Positions 18,679-25,814 of a stretch of DNA of 26,374 nt are shown piece after piece. The notes under the pieces are model-generated. The model searched no databases. It saw only the letters and a program-made list of their open reading frames with translations, and was not told the DNA's origin. Positions within the stretch are counted from its first letter, which is position 1. The number at the start of each line of letters is the position of its first letter. The DNA comes from a virus. A program made the translations under genes and the position numbers. The stretch spans positions 1 to 26,374 of IMG/VR virus record IMGVR_UViG_3300023179_000443. One strand, written 5' to 3'.

Positions 18679-19122
18679 TTAACCTATTAATAAACCATTT
18701 TCTTGATCAAACTTAAACTGTAATGACTCCTGTATATTATAAGGATAATAGGTCAACACACACTCTATTTGTATCCCACTTTCGTAAGTAGTTACTATAA
18801 CTTGCTCAGCTCGTATTCGTGGATCATAGTTAATAATTTGCTCTACATTTTTAATTACAGCTTCTTTCAATTGTTCTGTTAATGGTTCAAAAACTAAATC
18901 CCAAATTATAGTTCCAAACTCAGGCTGTTCAAGACGCTCACCCATACGTATATGAAAATGATTAATTAAATCTTGTTTAATTAACTCTAAATCATATAAA
19001 CTAAAAGTATTATATGAAGTATTAACTGTACTAAACCCTTTATATGTTTTAGTTCCAGGAATAAACTTAGATTGTTTATTTGCTAATATTACTTTATCAT
19101 AAAGTCTACTATTTGCTGTCAT
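18679..19122 (-). CDS. gp25: Baseplate wedge protein, gp25-like
   Basis: 147 residues from the ATG at 19122. An in-frame GTG at 19131 would add three residues, but the ATG gives an ATGA overlap with the gp5-like stop, the arrangement used by two other junctions in this operon, so it is preferred. The gp25/GPW-type domain is unmistakable: HIRMGERLEQPEFGTIIWDL at 57-76, VFEPL at 77-81 and a DPRI segment at 100-103. T4 gp25 has 132 residues. gp25 is the small conserved wedge protein that touches the sheath-initiating core and is shared with type VI secretion (TssE). The conserved EPR triad of the family reads DPR here. Its place before gp6 matches T4 relatives. Confidence 0.92.
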   Translation of the reverse strand: MTANSRLYDKVILANKQSKFIPGTKTYKGFSTVNTSYNTFSLYDLELIKQDLINHFHIRMGERLEQPEFGTIIWDLVFEPLTEQLKEAVIKNVEQIINYDPRIRAEQVIVTTYESGIQIECVLTYYPYNIQESLQFKFDQENGLLIG

Positions 19123-21203
19123 AGTCCCCACAATCCTTCATCATCTTGACTAGGTTCTACAGGAGGATTCCTAGTGAATGTATCTATAGTTGTAGTGTAT
19201 TTTCTCCAATGTGAAGCAACTTCTTTTTCATCTGTAGCATCGTATCTAAGAGGAAATCCTTCTCCTCTTGGACCAATATGTTCTCTTTGTATTGGTCCTG
19301 ATTTAACTAATTTAGGATCTAAATTCTCATGGTGCGGATATGGTTCAGGAGTAGGCATACGACGCATAATCACATCTTTAGTTGTGAGAGATTGCCAAGC
19401 ATCCTGACTTGGTATCTCTGGCATACTGATTACCTTAAGTTCGTGAATCAAAGTAGCCTTGGCTGTTATTCGAGCTTCTACCGATTCTACAGCTATAGCA
19501 GCAGTAGGAGCAGTTCCAGCAGTTGGTCCATTCATATGGATTTGAGGTGCAGTTTCGATAATATTTCCGCCTGCTAATGTTTCATTGGTCCCTGCTGATG
19601 TATTAAAAATATGTCCTCCAGAGTTAATATCGATATTTCCGGCAGATGTATGTTTCCAAGTTGAATCGGTATTAATATCTACACTACCATTAACTTTTGT
19701 CTTTGAGTAGCCAGTGATAATATGATCTAGATTGTGTCCATTTATATGCCTTACACGCATGTCTTGATTAATAACAATATCTATCCGATCAGGAGTGGGA
19801 CCATGAACATCTTTTATCGGTTTTGTTTTACCGCCATCATTAGCGCAAGGATTTCCTGGGTCATCCTCCCTAGGACGGTAAGGGGCAAAATCAGGATCTG
19901 CCGGGTTTACTCCTTGTGAAAAACTAAATCCTTTAGCTATTCTCCAATCTAATCTGCCATCTATATTATGAGTATAATCTGTCTTATAATATTTTTTAAC
20001 ATGATTGTGTACAGTTTGACGATATTCTTCGTCGATAGTTTCATCTTTCCTATTTTTAATGTGTATTTTTTGATCACGATCTACTATTAAAACATTATCT
20101 TTCATAACATGTGTATGCATTTCACCGTGAACTTTAATGTTAAAATTCTGAAAAACTTCTAAATTAAAATCTCGATCACATATAAAATTAAAATCTTTCT
20201 TTGTCCGAATACTAATACTATCATCTGCAAATACGTCGATTTTACCGTCGCTAGTCAATTCTATCCAAGCAGTTCCTCTGCTGTTACATATATAGATTAA
20301 ATCTTCGCTATTATGTAAAAGAATTTGATGTCCTGTTCGTGTTCTAAATCTTAATAATTCATTATGAGGTCTATCTCTTAAACCTGTTTCATTTTCTTCT
20401 ACATTTTTATAGTCTGGAGGACCATCAGATGGTAGTTTTTCTCTTTCCCATTTATCATCTCCATCATCCATAACTATACTACTACCACCTAGTCGACTTA
20501 CAAAAGCATTATTAATTTCGCTTTCGGCTTTACCTACTTTTCCAGTTTTTCCCCCTTTATCAATGGGGCCGGGTGTGCTGATTCCAAATACCATACTAGG
20601 TACTTCTCGTCTAGCACTACTAGTAGTAATACCTCTTGTATCATCTTTAAGTAAACCTTGTTTTTCTAAAAATCTAGCAAATGGATGCTCTGGCTTAAGT
20701 TTTTTAGTTCCATCTTCATTCCCTTCATGAATTTTTTTATTATATTCTGTTCCGGGAACACGTTCCTTTTCTCTATCTGTTTGTCTGCTTATATCTGAAA
20801 TATATTTTGTAGCAGCAAACCCAGGTGTACTAAAATTCATATTTTCGTTAATCATAGGGCATCCAATCCAATACCCTTTCTTTTCATCACCATTTAGAAA
20901 AATCACAACAACAAAGCTTCCTACATCAGGAGGAATCATCCAAAATCCATAACTTTTTTGAGTTTCATTATGTACATCTGGATCTTGACCTAGGTAATCA
21001 TAACTAGTAACTCCATAAAATGGACTAAGATATTTCACTTGTCTTATTTGGCTACCGCTTTTTTCGTTGTTTCCAACTTCTCGCATTAATTGCACTTCTA
21101 ATACACCATTATAAGTTTGATCAACTATACTAATAACTTTCGCTAAACAAGGAGTACCATCTTTAGTTGTTGTATTTGGTATTGATCTATTTTCTTCTGT
21201 CAT
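19119..21203 (-). CDS. gp5: Central spike/baseplate hub protein, gp5-like, without lysozyme domain
   Basis: 694 residues from an ATG at 21203 that overlaps the hub stop as ATGA; AGGAGAT lies 8 nt upstream. Residues about 15-120 look like the gp5/VgrG OB-fold (CLAKVISIVD, YNGVLEVQLM, GSFVVVIFLNGDEKKGYWIG). Residues about 130-280 are charged, low in complexity and probably a linker. A beta-helical spike region begins near 284 (LLRFRTRTGHQILLHNSED) and continues with repetitive short strands to about 360; another such stretch (GNIDINSGGHIFNTSAG) lies near 481-545. The C-terminal 100 residues are Pro- and His-rich (PTPEPYPHHENLDP). The T4 gp5 lysozyme domain between OB-fold and helix is not recognisable: no glutamate-aspartate-threonine catalytic arrangement was found. 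The protein probably forms the trimeric tail needle without a muralytic domain of its own. Confidence 0.82.
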   Translation of the reverse strand: MTEENRSIPNTTTKDGTPCLAKVISIVDQTYNGVLEVQLMREVGNNEKSGSQIRQVKYLSPFYGVTSYDYLGQDPDVHNETQKSYGFWMIPPDVGSFVVVIFLNGDEKKGYWIGCPMINENMNFSTPGFAATKYISDISRQTDREKERVPGTEYNKKIHEGNEDGTKKLKPEHPFARFLEKQGLLKDDTRGITTSSARREVPSMVFGISTPGPIDKGGKTGKVGKAESEINNAFVSRLGGSSIVMDDGDDKWEREKLPSDGPPDYKNVEENETGLRDRPHNELLRFRTRTGHQILLHNSEDLIYICNSRGTAWIELTSDGKIDVFADDSISIRTKKDFNFICDRDFNLEVFQNFNIKVHGEMHTHVMKDNVLIVDRDQKIHIKNRKDETIDEEYRQTVHNHVKKYYKTDYTHNIDGRLDWRIAKGFSFSQGVNPADPDFAPYRPREDDPGNPCANDGGKTKPIKDVHGPTPDRIDIVINQDMRVRHINGHNLDHIITGYSKTKVNGSVDINTDSTWKHTSAGNIDINSGGHIFNTSAGTNETLAGGNIIETAPQIHMNGPTAGTAPTAAIAVESVEARITAKATLIHELKVISMPEIPSQDAWQSLTTKDVIMRRMPTPEPYPHHENLDPKLVKSGPIQREHIGPRGEGFPLRYDATDEKEVASHWRKYTTTIDTFTRNPPVEPSQDDEGLWGL

Positions 21204-23527
21204 AAATTTGTATCTCCTAGTTCACTACCATATTGTTCTTCTTCATATGTTGGTTCCAAAGATCCTGTCCATTCAGGAGCGTTTGCTGGCAAACCTATAT
21301 CTGCATAATCTGCTGCTTCAAGTTCTGTAAGTTGAGTTGGTCCTAAATAGTCATCATCTGGCTCTGGCTGAGCTGCAACTGCTAACTTTCCTTGAGGTAC
21401 ACTACGATTATCCTGATCTGGTAATCTAATTAGTGTTAGATCTTGTGTGAATTTTCCCTTATTAAATATATTATTAACACGTAAAACCCTAAAAATTCCG
21501 CTAAACTGAAACTGGCTTCCGGGATCACCGAAGTAATAAAGTCCATCCCATTCAGGCATTTTATCATTTGGATTTTGATCTATTGGGGTCCTAAAATACA
21601 CCCCAATATAAACTTCTCCGTGTTCATAATCCATCTCCTTATCACCATTAATTCCCTGCTTATTAGTATGTGGAGCTCGATAATTTCCTGTACCGCTACT
21701 AGTTATATAAAAAGGATCTCCTAGAATTGATAATTCTAAATTAATCATATCATGACCAGTAGTTGCTAAATCATGAAATTGTCTAGCAGCTAATGTAGCA
21801 GGATCATCTGATTGGAAACCTCCTCCTTTATTACTAGTTTTATTAGCATTTTTGTTGAATCTAATAGCAGAAGGTTGTTTATGGGTATCTGGAGATAATC
21901 CTGGAGGATTTGGTTCTTTTTGTTTTCCTATTTGCTCAGAGTTAGATCCTCCTTGAGCTGGGCCAACTCCTTCGTATTGTTCAGTTAATTTTCCTGCATC
22001 AGAAGTTAAAGCCTTATAAAATCCTGTATTAAACTGTAACTGAACATCCAGAACATCTAAATTTTGTCCTGTATAGATATAATAATATTCTTTAACAATT
22101 TCTTGGAACTTGTTTTCTAATCCTGGATTCTTCGTATTAGGAGGTGTAAATTTTTGAGCATCAACATAATATTCCTCTACTCTGAACACAATCTTTTTAG
22201 GACTATAAGCTGTTTTTAAATCTTCTGGACCTTTATAATAAACTTTAGTATCGATACGCCACCAAATTATTTGGCCTTGGGGAGTCCAATTTTTTAAGGC
22301 ATATTTTGGGTAATCACTAGTTAGTATAACTTGATTTATAACATCGGTAACAAGCTGCCCTTGATCAAAAGTAAAAATACCGTTATTAGGATTTACTTTC
22401 ATCTTTCCTCGCTTATATACTCCATTCTCATAGACAAAATTATCATCGGCAAATCCTGTTTGCCCTTTATTATAATTATTAAATCCTAAATTAGCTAATC
22501 CAATCTTGTTAACACTGCCATCACTTCTTGATTGATCTGGAAATACTATATCGATCTCATCATAGTATTCGGTAGTCTTTTGATCTTTTCTTTCTTTCAT
22601 ATATTGATTAAAGACATTTACTAAGCTTCTTTCGCTTTTACGTAAAAGCTCTTCAACAGTTTTCGGTGCTTTATCATCAACAATAAGTTGTACGTCATGT
22701 TTTATCTGATTATGAGTGTCACTAAAGCCACTTTCATTATAAGGATAGGCAGCTACTTCATACAAACAACCTTTTTTACTTACAGCCATTTCTATTTGTC
22801 TTAGTTTCAAAGGAATGTATTTTCTACTTACAGTTGATTCAATGTTTAAATTGTCAGGATCATGATGCCCTGTAAACTTTATTGTCAACAACATTACCGA
22901 ATCAGCGTAATTTTTGTAACCTTGTTTTATAGCCGCAGTTTGAAGTGCCTGAAAAAATAAACCCATACTATATGGCTCTACGACCTGGAAATTTATTTCT
23001 AAAGCATTACTATTCCCTGTCTTCTCGTTCAATCCGGTAATACAAAGAATTTTTAGATTTTCAATATGATAGTCGTGCCTTCCTGAAGCAGTCTCTACTA
23101 GTTCAGGTTCCTTATAAGCTCCTGCACTAGCCAAAATAATTTGACCCCTATCCCCTCCTATATAACCAGCACTGTTGTAAGTTCCTTTTGATATTACACT
23201 TAGAGTAAAATGATAATTATAAATACTGTAATCAAAAAGTTTATTAGGTTGTGGTCTATCATAGATTCCATCTAATTGTTTCAAAGGACTTCCGGAGGAA
23301 GATCTTCCTCCGGAAGATACACCCGGTACACCCGGTACACCCGGTACTAAATTATTAGGTATTCCAAGATTGGTAACACCTTGTCTACTTACTTGTCCTA
23401 ACGTGTTTGCACCAGAAGTTATTGCATTTAGACCATTAGTCACTTGGCTAACATTAGACAAAACATTTTTTACTGCTCCAGAAATTGTTGTTGTAGCAGC
23501 ATCAACAAAATTATTAAGTAAATTCAT
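21200..23527 (-). CDS. Baseplate hub protein (possible gp27 counterpart)
   Basis: 775 residues from an ATG at 23527 that overlaps the gp53 stop (ATGA). The first 60 residues are a Ser/Thr/Val/Asn-rich, probably helical segment. A flexible linker at 61-80 consists of three Val-Pro-Gly units and a Ser/Gly stretch; its DNA is a tandem repeat plus a perfect palindrome. The following region (FDYSIYNYHFTLSVISKGTY, then PYSMGLFFQALQTAA) resembles hub or tube-domain proteins found between gp53 and gp5 in T4-like aquatic phages. The C-terminal half includes DPFYITSSGTGNYRAP and WDGLYYFGDPGSQFQFSGIF, ending in an acidic tail rich in Glu/Asp/Pro. I call it a hub protein from position and general appearance; equivalence with T4 gp27 (391 aa) is inference. 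No enzymatic motif was identified. Confidence 0.72.
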   Translation of the reverse strand: MNLLNNFVDAATTTISGAVKNVLSNVSQVTNGLNAITSGANTLGQVSRQGVTNLGIPNNLVPGVPGVPGVSSGGRSSSGSPLKQLDGIYDRPQPNKLFDYSIYNYHFTLSVISKGTYNSAGYIGGDRGQIILASAGAYKEPELVETASGRHDYHIENLKILCITGLNEKTGNSNALEINFQVVEPYSMGLFFQALQTAAIKQGYKNYADSVMLLTIKFTGHHDPDNLNIESTVSRKYIPLKLRQIEMAVSKKGCLYEVAAYPYNESGFSDTHNQIKHDVQLIVDDKAPKTVEELLRKSERSLVNVFNQYMKERKDQKTTEYYDEIDIVFPDQSRSDGSVNKIGLANLGFNNYNKGQTGFADDNFVYENGVYKRGKMKVNPNNGIFTFDQGQLVTDVINQVILTSDYPKYALKNWTPQGQIIWWRIDTKVYYKGPEDLKTAYSPKKIVFRVEEYYVDAQKFTPPNTKNPGLENKFQEIVKEYYYIYTGQNLDVLDVQLQFNTGFYKALTSDAGKLTEQYEGVGPAQGGSNSEQIGKQKEPNPPGLSPDTHKQPSAIRFNKNANKTSNKGGGFQSDDPATLAARQFHDLATTGHDMINLELSILGDPFYITSSGTGNYRAPHTNKQGINGDKEMDYEHGEVYIGVYFRTPIDQNPNDKMPEWDGLYYFGDPGSQFQFSGIFRVLRVNNIFNKGKFTQDLTLIRLPDQDNRSVPQGKLAVAAQPEPDDDYLGPTQLTELEAADYADIGLPANAPEWTGSLEPTYEEEQYGSELGDTNL
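23289..23316. repeat. Perfect 28-bp palindrome inside the hub gene
   Basis: The 14-base half CTTCCGGAGGAAGA is followed immediately by its exact reverse complement. It encodes the Ser/Gly part of the linker (SSGGRSSSG) and is far more GC-rich than its surroundings. Transcripts could fold into a strong hairpin, but no T-run follows on either strand, so it is not a standard terminator. Confidence 0.95.
23321..23347. repeat. Three exact 9-bp tandem repeats (ACCCGGTAC) in the hub gene
   Basis: Three head-to-tail copies of ACCCGGTAC, read on the minus strand as GTACCGGGT, encode Val-Pro-Gly three times at residues 61-69. They lie four bases from the 28-bp palindrome. Copy identity at the DNA level suggests recent expansion by slippage. 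Confidence 0.95.
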
Positions 23528-23823
23528 ATTCCTATACTATTCTTAATGTTACTAATTTTTGGAAGATATATTCGAACTCCAGGAATAAAATCGTATATAG
23601 GATCTGATAATACGTCCATGTTTCTTTGAATGAAAACCCACCATAATTTATGATCTCTGTACAAATCATAAGCCAGTAAGTCCGGTCTATGTGTGTATTG
23701 AACTTCAATTGTATATAAAATATCATCCGATTCTGCTATAATAGGACGAATCTTAAAATAACCTAGATAATTCCCTATAATTTTAGTATTAAACCAAGGA
23801 CTATTTTCTTTATATTCTGCCAT
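23524..23823 (-). CDS. gp53: Baseplate wedge protein, gp53-like
   Basis: 99 residues from an ATG at 23823 whose A is also the last base of the gp48-like stop (TAATG). The core at 43-88 is typical of gp53: YTHRPDLLAYDLY, LWWVFIQRN, DPIYDFIPGVRIYLP. The last part has the look of a LysM-type fold. T4 gp53 has 196 residues, so this is a short form with only the core domain. In T4, gp53 clamps neighbouring wedges together around the hub during baseplate assembly. The downstream hub start overlaps its stop, so translation of gp48, gp53 and hub is probably coupled. A different minus-strand reading frame inside the gene is a shadow. Confidence 0.88.
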   Translation of the reverse strand: MAEYKENSPWFNTKIIGNYLGYFKIRPIIAESDDILYTIEVQYTHRPDLLAYDLYRDHKLWWVFIQRNMDVLSDPIYDFIPGVRIYLPKISNIKNSIGI

Positions 23824-24878
23824 TATAGATATCCCGGTTTACTATCTACATAATCACCATTAACAAAACTGTCTAAATTAAATGTCCTAACTTTTTTCCG
23901 ACTCCATACAGGCTGACAAACCACACTTATTGTACTTTTCACAGGAACATGTGTTTTTCCACCTTTACTAAACGGAGCACTTCCTCCTCCAGTAGCACCT
24001 GCTAACATATTACCTGCATTATTCACAGCACTCAAAATTGCTCCAGCTGCTCCAAGAGCATTGGCTGCTTTACCTGCACCCAGAAATCCTGCTACTCCAC
24101 CCAAGACTCCAAATGTATTGCTAGCATTTTCTATAGTTTGATTGCTTCCACCAGTACTCATTCCAAAACCACTAGTTGGTTGCTGACTACCCATAGTAGT
24201 AGCAATGTAAGCAACGTCTTGTGGCAATTCAACAGTGAAACTAGTTATGATAACAGGAATATTTTTAAAAACAAAATCCCCATAACCGTTTAGATAAACC
24301 ATAGGTGGCGGGTTTCCTGAATAAGCACTGTCTCCTGTAAACATTTTTGTAACACTTCTAAGATAATGAACTACTGCTATCCAATACTGAGCTTGAATAT
24401 GATCTTCAACATTAAAGGGTCCGGAAATAGTAATAGCATTTGCAGCACTGTTTACATAACTAAAATAGCTATAATTTTGATGAGTAACTGGAGTGTTTTC
24501 ATAAGTAGCAGCACCTTGCATTTGTATAGTAGGTGTGTATGGAAATACTAGTCCACCAGCAGATATTAAAGGACTAAGTATAGGACTACCTTTGAATGGA
24601 GCAGCATTAGGTATACTTAAACGTACTCTCCAATCATCTCCTGCTTCATTACCACCAAAACTAGCATTACTACTTGCTCCAGTAAACCCTGGCATTGCTC
24701 CGTTAGGTAAACTAGCACTTCGTAATGCTGATACTAAAGCAGCTGGATTTGATAAATTATTAAGTGCCCCGGCGACTCGACTTACAGTTCCTAATGCTCC
24801 TTGAACTCCAGATCCTAGAGTATTGGCTACAGACCCTACAGTATTTAAAACACTACCTACTGAATCGAACAACGCCAT
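23823..24878 (-). CDS. gp48: Baseplate tail-tube cap/initiator, gp48-like
   Basis: 351 residues from the ATG at 24878, which has a strong AAGGAGAC ribosome-binding site. A TTG at 24893 would extend the frame but would include that site within the coding sequence, so it is rejected. T4 gp48 has 364 residues. The first 60 residues are a Gly/Ala/Val/Ser-rich helical segment. The conserved body, about 82-225, includes DWRVRLSIPNAAPF, VFPYTPTIQMQGAATYE, HYLRSVTKMFTG and FVFKNIPVIITSFTVELPQD. This resembles tube-initiator folds related to the tail tube. A Gly/Ala-rich hydrophobic stretch lies at 256-300, followed by a final beta segment (VPVKSTISVVCQPVWSRKKV). It is the first gene of the late operon, and order gp48-gp53-hub-gp5-gp25-gp6 supports the call. 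gp54 is the main alternative. Confidence 0.72.
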   Translation of the reverse strand: MALFDSVGSVLNTVGSVANTLGSGVQGALGTVSRVAGALNNLSNPAALVSALRSASLPNGAMPGFTGASSNASFGGNEAGDDWRVRLSIPNAAPFKGSPILSPLISAGGLVFPYTPTIQMQGAATYENTPVTHQNYSYFSYVNSAANAITISGPFNVEDHIQAQYWIAVVHYLRSVTKMFTGDSAYSGNPPPMVYLNGYGDFVFKNIPVIITSFTVELPQDVAYIATTMGSQQPTSGFGMSTGGSNQTIENASNTFGVLGGVAGFLGAGKAANALGAAGAILSAVNNAGNMLAGATGGGSAPFSKGGKTHVPVKSTISVVCQPVWSRKKVRTFNLDSFVNGDYVDSKPGYL

Positions 24879-24889
24879 ATTTGTCTCCT

Positions 24890-24905
24890 TCAACTATTTA
24901 GTTGA
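24890..24905. repeat. Inverted repeat in the divergent promoter region (possible operator)
   Basis: Arms TCAACTA and TAGTTGA are exact reverse complements separated by TT. The repeat covers the candidate late box of the baseplate operon and most of the -35 element of the sigma-factor promoter, a good position for a repressor or for competition between polymerases. A 7-bp repeat in AT-rich DNA may be chance. Confidence 0.5.
24895..24902 (-). promoter_or_regulatory. Candidate T4-type late promoter box for the gp48-gp25 operon
   Basis: The minus strand reads ACTAAATA, one base off the AATAAATA seen at the other two candidate boxes. It lies 16 nt before the gp48 ATG, and the predicted start lies next to the AAGGAGAC ribosome-binding site. 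Its last base on the plus strand is the first base of the -35 element of the divergent early promoter. Confidence 0.45.
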
Positions 24906-24930
24906 CAAAATTAAGTGCGTAGTTTATAAT
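24902..24930 (+). promoter_or_regulatory. Consensus sigma70 early promoter for the gp55-like sigma factor
   Basis: TTGACA at 24902-24907, a 17-nt spacer and TATAAT at 24925-24930 match the bacterial housekeeping consensus at every position. The expected start near 24937 leaves about 11 nt before the ATG, just including AAAGGA as ribosome-binding site. Confidence 0.85.
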
Positions 24931-24947
24931 AACTATAAAGGAATACT

Positions 24948-25772
24948 ATGACAAAGATTAATTATCTTAATAATAAAGACTTATTAGATGAAATACACAA
25001 AAGTAAAACTACATTTTGTTCATTTACCCGTGCTGAATACAGTCAATACGATATAATTTTACCTCATATTGATCGAATCAATATAAGAACCGTAGCAGAA
25101 GCCAAACGTAATCGTGCTAAAAGATTAGGGATACAAGATTTTGAACGTAGAAAAGCAGCAGGAGAAAAGATCAAGCAGGCAGATTGCGAAATCGATTATA
25201 AAAAAATCGGCAAGCAGGACCTAATTTTTAGGATCATGACCTATGAGCATATTCCTATAAACACTACTCGTAAGAAAAATCCAAAAAGCGAAGCTGACGG
25301 AAGAGATAGAGTAAACTTTCCGCCATTCCAACATTGGAAATTTAACGAAGAAGATATCCTAACTTGTGTAGGCAAAAGTCATTGGAAGGGCAGCATGGAA
25401 CGAGGCAAGTTCAATAAAGAACATGGGCAGATCACTAATAACTTGGCTCGCATGTATATCAAACTATGCGAACGTTATGCTACTCGTGGTAATGTTCGTG
25501 GTTATACCTATAACGATGAAATGAAAGGTCAGGCTATTTTACAACTAACACAAATCGGTCTACAGTTTGATGAATCAAAATCCAATAATCCATTTGCCTA
25601 TTTTACTGCGGCAGTGACCAATAGCTTTGTAAGAATTATCAATATAGAAAAACGTAATCAAATTATTCGTGATGATTTATTAGAAATCAATGGCATGAAC
25701 CCAAGCTACAGTAGGACCAGCGAAGGTGAACATGCTGCTGCTTTGAAAAGATACGAATATAATGAGGATTGA
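24948..25772 (+). CDS. gp55: Late-transcription sigma factor, gp55-like, with large internal insertion
   Basis: 274 residues from an ATG at 24948 with AAGGA upstream. The N-terminus NYLNNKDLLDEIHKSK lines up with the start of T4 gp55 as I recall it (NYVNNKELLQAIIDWK). Residues about 160-240 carry the sigma region-2-like core: ITNNLARMYIKLCERYATR, GYTYNDEMKGQAILQL, LQFDESKSNNPFAYFTAAV and IEKRNQIIRDDL. This core binds polymerase and reads the late -10 box. T4 gp55 has 185 residues; here about 130 extra, Lys/Arg-rich residues separate the two conserved parts (including VAEAKRNRAKRLG and NFPPFQHWKF). The C-terminus ends soon after the core (LKRYEYNED), without a hydrophobic motif like the sliding-clamp-binding tail of T4 gp55. 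It is transcribed away from the late genes it should activate. Confidence 0.85.
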   Translation: MTKINYLNNKDLLDEIHKSKTTFCSFTRAEYSQYDIILPHIDRINIRTVAEAKRNRAKRLGIQDFERRKAAGEKIKQADCEIDYKKIGKQDLIFRIMTYEHIPINTTRKKNPKSEADGRDRVNFPPFQHWKFNEEDILTCVGKSHWKGSMERGKFNKEHGQITNNLARMYIKLCERYATRGNVRGYTYNDEMKGQAILQLTQIGLQFDESKSNNPFAYFTAAVTNSFVRIINIEKRNQIIRDDLLEINGMNPSYSRTSEGEHAAALKRYEYNED

Positions 25773-25797
25773 CTCTGTAATTTATAGATGTTATAAT
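25769..25797 (+). promoter_or_regulatory. Sigma70 early promoter for the gp47-like gene, overlapping the sigma-gene stop
   Basis: TTGACT at 25769-25774, a 17-nt spacer and TATAAT at 25792-25797. The TGA stop of the sigma gene lies inside the -35 element. The expected start near 25804 leaves about 11 nt before the ATG at 25815, with CGGAGG as ribosome-binding site. AGTCAA at 25799-25804 is the exact reverse complement of the -35 hexamer. Confidence 0.82.
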
Positions 25798-25814
25798 AAG
25801 TCAACGGAGGCTAG

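Noticed and set aside
19174-19919. Plus-strand open frames opposite the gp5-like gene
   Set aside because: Low-complexity Ser/Tyr-rich translations with no motif, antisense to a clear spike protein; shadows.
19500-20850. Possible lysozyme domain in the gp5-like protein
   Set aside because: I looked for the glutamate-aspartate-threonine pattern and surrounding T4-lysozyme motifs and saw none.
23289-23316. Palindrome as a rho-independent terminator
   Set aside because: No run of T follows on either strand, and it lies within the coding sequence of an operon whose downstream genes must be expressed.
23532-23726. Second minus-strand frame of 64 codons nested in gp53
   Set aside because: It lies wholly inside gp53 in another frame, and gp53 has clear family motifs and operon overlaps at both ends.
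24366-24804. Two plus-strand open frames opposite the gp48-like gene
   Set aside because: They mirror the Gly/Ala-rich codons of the gp48-like gene, have no ribosome-binding context and no family likeness.
24879-24893. Upstream TTG start extending the gp48-like protein by five residues
   Set aside because: The extension would be encoded by the AAGGAGAC ribosome-binding site of the ATG at 24878.
24890-25804. Shared TCAAC/GTTGA elements near both early promoters as a common phage operator
   Set aside because: Only five bases are shared, the arrangement differs between the two sites, and part of each is the -35 hexamer itself; too weak to call.
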